The notes beneath the pieces are model-generated. The model had not been told where the DNA came from, searched no databases, and saw only the letters and a program-made list of their open reading frames with translations. From Hypsibius dujardini (lineage: Eukaryota > Tardigrada > Eutardigrada > Parachela > Hypsibiidae), in assembly GCA_001579985.1 (NCBI GenBank), contig LRSR01010935.1:1-34086 (forward strand): a stretch of DNA of 34,086 nt, read 5' to 3'. Made by a program: the position numbers and the translations under genes. Shown here piece after piece: positions 30,401-34,086 of the stretch; the stretch's first letter is position 1; the number at the start of each line of letters is the position of its first letter.

Positions 30401-31850
30401 TTGCGCGACACGCGGAACGTCCCGTCCATCATCACAAAAACCTGTCCCGCCTCCTCGGCCTAGCACAAACTGCCGTTCAAATTACTTTTTCGGACACACA
30501 ATCCCTTTTTCACTCACGGAATCAACTTCGTCGGAATGCAAGGTGTCTTCGTCGACGGAAGGAGCGGATGAGCCGCTCAGTCGCACTTCCAGCCGCTTCC
30601 GATCGGTCGCTTGCTCCCCTTCACGAAAAACATTCGCAATTTACGGTATGAAAGACAGAAATGAATGGCCTACCAGGATCCAGATCCAAGTCGGAGCCGT
30701 CGGGGCTGACGTCGGCATTCCGCGAGAAGGACGCGACGCGGAGGCGGCCGTCATCTTCACGATGCCGTAAAATCCCCGATCGTTTCTCCACTTGTCTCAC
30801 ACCAGCAACTACCCGGAAAACAGTGTTGATTTGCAAATCGAGGATTAAATTTAGTTTCTTACCAGGAGTCACAGTTGGGCCCAAAGACTCGGGACGGATA
30901 TCGAGTTTCGGCTGCTGGAAAACAGGAGGGAGACCTTCCCGAGATTCTTCTGCTGCATCCAGTTTGTCGGGTTGCGTCACCAGTAGATCTGCGTCAAAAC
31001 AAACATGCTTTCTAGATTCCGGTAGAGAAATGAATTCCCTACCAGAAATGGCAACCGCGGTTGAGTCTTCGGGACTAGTGCCCACGTCAAGTGGTGGTGA
31101 ATCGGGAAGATGCTCCACTAACGATTTCCTTCCTTCCCTCGTTCCCTCAACTTCAAAACCAACATCAAATAAGTCCTTTCTATCAAAATCCAACTTTCAA
31201 TTTAATTTTTCACCTGAACTCAGGCCTTGATTTGACTCGTCGGGAGCAAGTTGAACCTCCGAAAGCAATGAACGCCGAGGACGTCCTACGTCTGGCTCAG
31301 TTGACGACGCCTCCCGGCCCACTGCTCGCAATTCAGGGCAATCAACCTCAAAGCATCCCTTTTCTCCGAAAACAACTGGCGTAATGAATGTCCTACCAAA
31401 ATTTGTCTCCGGATCCGATCCTTCGGGGTTATTGTCACGCTGGGGGAGCGAAACAACTCCGAGACGACTCTCCTCGGGCTCCACTGGTGACGTCTCCCGG
31501 TCCATTGCTCGCACTACACAATTACTCCCTTAAAGCCGCACCTTTTCCTTTTAGATGGATAGGAAAATGAATTTCATACCGGAATCCATCTCCTTGTCCG
31601 ATCCTTCGGGGCTGATTTCATGCTGCAGGAGCGAAACAAGTCGAGGATGTCGTTCCTCGGGCTCCACTGACGACGTCTCCCGGTCCATCGCTCGCACTAC
31701 ACAATTACTCCATCGTGACAAATCCTTTTCACTAGAAATTGACATAAAATTAAATTTCCTACCGGAATTCAACTCTCCGCCCGATGCTTCGGGGCTGGAG
31801 TCGTACTTCGAGCGGGGAGAACCGTCGTGGTGGCTTCCTGGGTCTGCCAT
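11028..31850 (-). CDS. SZT2: SZT2, large subunit of the KICSTOR complex
   Basis: SZT2 tethers the GATOR1 complex to lysosomes to restrain mTORC1 when amino acids are scarce. I resolve 46 exons: 31850-31763, 31696-31580, 31513-31397, 31321-31214, 31150-31043, 30988-30863, 30808-30674, 30618-30518, 30459-30343, 30275-30197, 29695-29577, 29391-29314, 29256-29056, 28979-28835, 28621-28296, 28164-28049, 27788-27655, 27587-27494, 27276-27142, 27074-26830, 26599-26434, 26343-26223, 26149-26074, 25841-25571, 25195-25117, 25033-24900, 24829-24685, 24439-23869, 23769-23228, 22060-21713, 21122-20771, 20522-20306, 20187-19295, 18939-18505, 18207-17443, 16613-15949, 15485-15066, 14927-14655, 14427-14207, 13880-13622, 13444-13231, 13162-13038, 12850-12530, 12215-11856, 11582-11373, 11228-11028. 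All phases agree, giving 11,073 nt or 3,690 residues (human about 3,400). The excess is mainly a 300-residue N-terminal extension. The start is the first in-frame ATG after a stop. The exon 33 donor (GTTCTG) is the weakest junction. Identity rests on many conserved blocks described in the regional entries. Confidence 0.92.
11260..11354 (+). repeat. (CTGT)n tract, SZT2 intron 45
   Basis: Tract with three CTATATGTCTGT interruptions. The SZT2 transcript would carry ACAG repeats, the minority orientation. It lies 32 bp from the exon 46 acceptor. Confidence 0.9.
11640..11850. repeat. A/T-rich SZT2 intron 44
   Basis: TATTTAAATA and TTTTTATTT motifs dominate the 270-bp intron. No other structure was seen. 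Confidence 0.65.
12316..12497 (-). repeat. (CTGT)n tract, SZT2 intron 43
   Basis: CAGA/CAGG repeats on the plus strand with AAAGAGACMARC interruptions (12377 and 12424). It ends 33 bp from the exon 43 donor. Confidence 0.9.
12910..13030 (-). repeat. (CTGT)n tract, SZT2 intron 42
   Basis: Pure CAGA run from about 12960, then GATA/GATG variants up to 8 bp from the exon 42 donor. Confidence 0.9.
13478..13603 (+). repeat. (CTGT/CTGC)n tract, SZT2 intron 40
   Basis: CTGC-rich version with interruptions (CAGTCACAGC). The transcript would carry ACAG/GCAG repeats. Confidence 0.9.
13968..14172 (-). repeat. (CTGT)n tract, SZT2 intron 39
   Basis: Long pure CAGA run 13990-14040, decaying into CAGG and CAAG variants toward the exon 39 donor. 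Confidence 0.9.
14538..14642 (-). repeat. (CTGT)n tract, SZT2 intron 38
   Basis: CAGA run with three AAGACAGA slips. It ends about 12 bp from the exon 38 donor. Confidence 0.9.
15608..15711. repeat. 8-bp tandem repeat AATCAGCC in SZT2 intron 36
   Basis: About 13 units of AATCAGCC/AATCAGGC, interrupted once by CGATCAGCC. The rest of this 460-bp intron shows nothing notable. Confidence 0.9.
16662..16861. repeat. 50-bp minisatellite, four copies, SZT2 intron 35
   Basis: Starts at 16662, 16712, 16762 and 16812. The unit runs from AGGCAGATACATATACTGCA to GACAGGACAAACAGTTC, with at most two differences per copy. The unit looks like a CAGA-type repeat that gained complexity and then duplicated. 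Confidence 0.95.
17212..17362 (-). repeat. (CTGT)n tract, SZT2 intron 35
   Basis: Interrupted CAGA repeats, purest at 17317-17360, in the longest intron between 17443 and 16613. It is separate from the minisatellite in the same intron. Confidence 0.85.
18256..18504 (+). repeat. (CTGT)n tract, SZT2 intron 34
   Basis: About 60 units with CTGC and TTGT variants. It fills the intron almost from the exon 34 donor. The transcript would carry ACAG repeats. Confidence 0.92.
18970..19232 (-). repeat. (CTGT)n tract, SZT2 intron 33
   Basis: Heavily interrupted CAGA repeats; pure only from 19176 to 19214. Confidence 0.85.
19842..19908 (-). repeat. In-frame 24-bp triple repeat in SZT2 exon 33
   Basis: Three copies of a 24-bp unit (19-bp identical core GATGACGGACTTCTCGAAG on the plus strand at 19842, 19866 and 19890) add F-E-K-S-V-I plus two linker residues three times. 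The reading frame is kept. Only one such helix-like segment is expected from the human protein. Confidence 0.9.
20577..20768 (-). repeat. (CTGT)n tract, SZT2 intron 31
   Basis: CAGA repeats with two copies of a CAGGCAGACAGACAGTCAGA block. It ends 2 bp from the exon 31 donor. Confidence 0.92.
21130..21708. repeat. A/T-rich low-complexity SZT2 intron 30
   Basis: Almost 580 bp of AATTTTAATTTAATT-type sequence, including near-tandem blocks around 21590-21670. It has very low C+G, unlike the flanking exons. No gene was seen. Confidence 0.85.
22230..23160 (+). pseudogene. Decayed non-LTR retrotransposon (LINE) 3' end in SZT2 intron 29
   Basis: On the plus strand, antisense to SZT2, degenerate frames read SSSSEWIARLKMLTNSAAGR (from about 22264), then, after a minisatellite, ETLSHVLGKCPKGEVLRNSR (from about 22830), IEPTVRFE (about 22996) and finally IPNCDVIGSLVGEHG. 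These match, in order, the C-terminal part of many invertebrate LINE proteins after the reverse transcriptase: ETxxHxLxxCP...RN.RH, then (I/L)xPT(I/V)RFE, and xxVIGxLxG.RG. A frameshift separates the second and third blocks. The reverse transcriptase itself is absent. The copy is dead. Confidence 0.75.
22345..22797. repeat. 16-bp minisatellite inside the LINE relic
   Basis: About 28 units of ACGAGCGGGGACAGAC with A/G substitutions (GAAACAGAC, AGGAGCGGAG). It interrupts the LINE-derived frame just before the conserved H/C block. The last unit runs straight into LINE-like sequence at about 22798. Confidence 0.95.
24528..24676 (-). repeat. (CTGT)n tract, SZT2 intron 27
   Basis: CAGA/CAGG repeats running to within about 8 bp of the exon 27 donor. 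Confidence 0.92.
25240..25480 (-). repeat. (CTGT)n tract, SZT2 intron 24
   Basis: CAGA repeats with GGGCAGACAG and CATATAGACA interruptions at irregular spacing. Confidence 0.92.
25980..26072 (-). repeat. (CTGC/CTGT)n tract, SZT2 intron 23
   Basis: Starts as ten GGCA units, then CAGA repeats up to the exon 23 donor. Confidence 0.92.
26640..26820 (-). repeat. (CTGT)n tract, SZT2 intron 20
   Basis: Mixed CAGA/CAGG repeats running to about 10 bp from the exon 20 donor. Confidence 0.92.
27355..27467 (+). repeat. (CTGT)n tract with CTCT variants, SZT2 intron 18
   Basis: TGTC units alternating with CTCTGTCTCT in the middle. The transcript would carry ACAG repeats. It lies 27 bp from the exon 18 donor. 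Confidence 0.92.
27863..27955 (+). repeat. (CTGT)n tract, SZT2 intron 16
   Basis: About 22 units. The transcript would carry ACAG repeats. Confidence 0.92.
28648..28826 (-). repeat. (CTGT)n tract, SZT2 intron 14
   Basis: CAGA/CAGT repeats with AGTCAGTCAGTC blocks. It ends about 8 bp from the exon 14 donor. Confidence 0.92.
29820..30085. repeat. About 50-bp tandem repeat, SZT2 intron 10
   Basis: Six degenerate units sharing CATCAACTCATCAATCAACC and a CGTTAYTTTT ending. It accounts for more than half of the intron between 30196 and 29696. Confidence 0.85.
30518..31850 (-). other. SZT2 N-terminal extension: cassette of eight small exons, partly duplicated
   Basis: Exons 1-8 encode residues 1-300, ahead of the conserved SZT2 start. 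Exons 2-7 are 117, 117, 108, 108, 126 and 135 nt, each entering and leaving in phase 1. Exon 1 leaves in phase 1 and exon 8 enters in phase 1. Introns are 54-75 bp. Exons 2 and 3 are obvious duplicates (VRAMDRETSSVEPEE and VRAMDRETSPVEPEE). Exon 4 is a diverged copy (GREASSTEPD). All of exons 1-7 end in a similar block, P-[ED]-x-S followed by several residues and Gly, with a donor G|GTRDG. The encoded protein is acidic, Ser/Pro/Glu-rich and probably disordered. I recognise no domain. Confidence 0.8.
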
Positions 31851-32394
31851 TCCAACTGTTCCAGTGGAACTTGCAGTGCGGCAACGGCCTCTTCCCTGCT
31901 TGCAGACGCGCTTTCCCCCAGTCACATAATGGGTCGGGCAGATTGTTAATTACGGGAATTAATCCATGGTATGCGTGAATAGATCAAATGAATTTAAATC
32001 GGGGAGCACGGATCGATAAGGTACTGTGCATTAGTTTGGTTGTTGTTATTGATGATGAGGAGAAAATGCTGTGAACTGATTCTACGGATTCTAAAGGGGG
32101 CGTTGATTTGGAAACAGCTGACTGATGTAACCGGCAGCCAATCGGGTGAGGCGGCACTGACGCAACCTGACAATTTCCCTGTACACTGAATCGCTCATTG
32201 AAACGTATCAAAACTGATCTTTCGACTCAACGTAACTTCGTGTAATTAAATAAATAACCTTGTAATTTTGTAAATAAATGAGAATTTTGTAAGCAAATGA
32301 AAAGATTTTTAAGTTAATTATAAATCGGACTAGATCCGATTGCTGCGGAGTTCCGGTGGTTGATTGATTGATTGTTCAAGTATAACCCCTGCCC

Positions 32395-32451
32395 CGCCTC
32401 TTTTGCCCACTTCCGGAACCCTCCGTTAGATTAAATTCTGTCGCTTACTGT
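32395..32451 (+). mobile_element. Diverged right half of MITE-like element B
   Basis: CCGCCTCTTTTGCCCACTTC and the following GTCGCTTACTGTA resemble the loop and right arm of 8263-8358 (CCGCCCCTTTTGCCCATTCC and GTCGTTGACTGTA). The left arm is missing. It lies in the SZT2/AK9 divergent region. Confidence 0.55.
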
Positions 32452-32545
32452 ACCTGCAGATGTCACCTTGACAATGGGTCTCGATACGAGTAAATATTTC
32501 CCATATAATTATCCCATTCATTTTAGCTGCTTCTTTCGACCGAAT

Positions 32546-32606
32546 GATCCCATTATGTTAGTCGTACAGATAGATTGATCCCATTATGTTAGTCGTACAG
32601 ATAGAA
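32546..32606. repeat. 31-bp tandem duplication upstream of AK9 start
   Basis: Two copies of GATCCCATTATGTTAGTCGT followed by ACAGATAGA, the second ending about 33 bp before the AK9 ATG. It is probably in the 5' leader or core promoter. Confidence 0.85.
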
Positions 32607-32637
32607 TCTTTTTTTCTCAAAGTGATTTAATCAGAAC

Positions 32638-34086
32638 ATGTCGCTGGATCTGAGGAGCTCCTACGTACCCGACACGGACCCCGATATCTTCGATGAAGAC
32701 CAGGTATGAGGGAAGGGCCCTGGAATGGGCCACCGGGCGGCAGGGGGCGCTTTGTCGCAAATTAATCGAAAACAGAGAAGTCACTGCATAGTCAGCGCCC
32801 TCTATAGTGAGCTTTTCCCAACTGTCCAATCATCTCGTTTTTTAAACATGTTCCCACAACTTTTCATATCTGGTACTCGTTCTAAGAGATTATCAATTAT
32901 TTTCTGTCGCTTAGAACCTTAGTGATAGCCAAAACTTGTGTGGAAGTTGTGATTCCAGGGTGGCCCATTTCAGGTTACGGTAAAGTCAAGTGGCCCATTT
33001 CAGGTTACGGGAAAGTCAAGTGGCCCATTCCGGGGTACGGGAAAGTCAAGTGGCCCATTCCAGAGTACGGGAAATTCAAGTGGCCCATTCCAGTGACCTT
33101 ATCTCATACTCCACCTCCTTCATATATCCTCTTTACACATACAGCAATTTTGTACGGCCATAGCTTGACTCCCTAGTAATCATGAAACTTACAAACTAGG
33201 AACAAACGTAAGACCAATATTCCTTACATTTTCCTGCTGTGACACAGCTGTGTGTCGCGGAGCTACTTCTTCAGCCCACGCCCATTCTAGCGCGCCCACT
33301 CAAAGAATTAACATGCGTGGGCGCAAGGGTTTGGGTGTGGGCGTGTGGGCGCATGAAGTTGGGTGTGGCGAGTGGGCGCATGCATTTGGGTGTGGGCGTG
33401 AGGGCGCATGGGTTTGGGGGTGGGCGTGAGTGTGCATGGGTTTGGGTGTGGGCGTGTGGGCGCATGGATTTGGGTGTGAGCGAGTGGGCGCATGGATTTG
33501 GATGTGGGCGTGAGGGCGCATGGGTTTGGGGTGGGCGTGAGTGTGCATGGGTTTGGGTGTGGGCGTGTGGGCGCATGAAGTTGGGTGTGGGCGAGTGGGC
33601 GCATAGATTTGGGTGTGGGCGTGTGAGCGTATTATTTGTGGCTAGTGGGAGTCTTTTTGCAAAGCATTTTTTACCGGCTTATGAAGGAGATAATAGTTTA
33701 TGTTTTCAATTAGATCCGACAATATTTATCAGACCATACCAAAACATACGTTTTCATCGGGTCTTATTCAATTTATATAAAAATACGGCTTATAATTTTC
33801 TTGCGTACTATGTAAGACCTCAATAAGGTTTTTTTGGTAAAACAGTTTTTTTTCTCTCTGCGTGCTTTCTGGGGACGTTTGCTGATTGATTTAGAGTGAT
33901 GTGGCGTACCTCAAATCGAAGCCCGGATGTTTTATCGTGTTCGGGCCGCCGGGTGCGGGGAAATCGCTGGTCGCCCGGATGGTGGCTCAGTTCTGGAAGT
34001 GCCTGCTCATAACTCGTACGTAATTCGCGTGGTAAAAGTTTTCGGTTTTATATCAGAATGATATGTGATTTTTTCACGTACACAGC
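32638..34086 (+). CDS. AK9: Adenylate kinase 9-like protein, first exons (partial)
   Basis: AK9 is a large multi-domain nucleoside mono/diphosphate kinase linked to cilia. Exon 1 (32638-32703) codes MSLDLRSSYVPDTDPDIFDE followed by DQ. Exon 2 (33895-34015) begins SDVAYLKSKPGCFIVFGPPG and holds a Walker A P-loop, GPPGAGKS, then a WKC motif. Human AK9 begins similarly with DIFDEDE, SKPVCFVVFGKPGVGKT and a WKC motif (from memory). Exon 2 ends in phase 1 at a GTACGT donor. The window ends with a pyrimidine-containing stretch and CAG|C, so exon 3 may start at the last base. Intron 1 (1,191 bp) is inflated by two minisatellites. Confidence 0.85.
32961..33093. repeat. 30-bp minisatellite in AK9 intron 1
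   Basis: Four full units and a partial fifth, starting at 32961, 32991, 33021 and 33051. Each starts TGGCCCATT and ends TACGGKAAAKTCAAG. Because 30 is a multiple of three, an artificial open frame results. Confidence 0.95.
33310..33632 (+). repeat. G-rich minisatellite in AK9 intron 1
   Basis: About a dozen units of 24-29 bp such as GGGCGCATGGATTTGGGTGT plus GGGCGTGA. Strong strand asymmetry (G on the plus strand) and recurring GGG runs could permit G-quadruplexes in DNA or in the AK9 pre-mRNA. Confidence 0.9.

Larger units (their letters stand above)
28296..30459 (-). other. SZT2 conserved N-terminal module with vWA-like segment (exons 9-15)
   Basis: Exon 9 opens with AEEAGQVFVMMDGTFRVSRN, aligned with the human EEAGQVFLLMKKDYRISRN start. 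Exon 11 has TAVTFLSKSYRLVFALDLTP, exon 13 FAPKVFVTVVAHAPFLSAKS. Exon 15 begins IIVVTDGIVDFPDVTVMDS and continues SDFGYLCNTDLMEFIAKTTS, the von Willebrand A-like segment of SZT2 (DG-containing loop retained). Exon 15 then runs into an Ala/Gly/Val-rich stretch (RAAAAAPVVGVGVPGALGG) with no counterpart I recall. Intron 10 (29696-30196) is enlarged by a minisatellite. Confidence 0.85.
31851..32637. promoter_or_regulatory. Shared divergent promoter region of SZT2 and AK9
   Basis: 787 bp separate the SZT2 ATG (minus strand) from the AK9 ATG (plus strand), so both promoters lie here. No TATA box near either start stands out. The region holds a transposon-related fragment (about 32395-32451) and a 31-bp duplication close to the AK9 start. 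Confidence 0.6.

Noticed and set aside
31851-31925. N-terminal extension of SZT2 upstream of the ATG at 31850
   Set aside because: The frame is open to 31925 but has no upstream ATG; the only nearby ATG is followed directly by TGA.
33239-33826. 195-codon plus-strand frame and His/Pro-rich minus-strand frames
   Set aside because: They arise from the G-rich minisatellite within AK9 intron 1.

Overview
The window is nuclear DNA of an invertebrate animal. Every recognisable gene is cut by GT-AG introns, and the proteins match metazoan families: DNAAF3 and AK9 (cilia and axonemes), Derlin (ER-associated degradation), SRP9 (signal recognition particle) and SZT2 (lysosomal KICSTOR complex, mTORC1 signalling). 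DNAAF3 together with AK9 suggests an animal with motile cilia. I cannot name the species; a flatworm or other spiralian is only a guess. No bacterial, viral or organelle genes were seen.

Layout, left to right. The 5' part of a DNAAF3-like gene lies on the minus strand (about 720-2005, running off the left edge). A complete six-exon Derlin-2-type gene is on the minus strand (2843-5542). A three-exon gene for a small secreted Gly/Tyr-rich protein is on the plus strand (7268-8238), followed by a complete three-exon SRP9 gene, also plus (8830-10129). A huge SZT2 gene occupies the minus strand from 31850 to 11028; I resolve 46 exons that join in frame to 11,073 nt, or 3,690 residues. The first two exons of an AK9-like gene are on the plus strand (32638 to the right edge), head-to-head with SZT2.

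Non-coding DNA is rich in repeats. At least 22 tracts of a CTGT/ACAG tetranucleotide repeat sit mainly inside introns, and other introns hold minisatellites of 16 to 64 bp. There are two families of short inverted-repeat transposons with TA flanks, and a decayed LINE 3' end antisense to SZT2. Many long Cys/Leu/Ser-rich or Thr/Asp/Arg/Gln-rich reading frames are translations of these repeats, not genes.

The most unusual feature is the 5' end of SZT2. Eight small exons, at least two of them clear duplicates, encode a 300-residue acidic, Ser/Pro-rich extension in front of the conserved SZT2 start. Six of the eight are symmetric (phase 1-1), so they could be skipped or multiplied without a frameshift.
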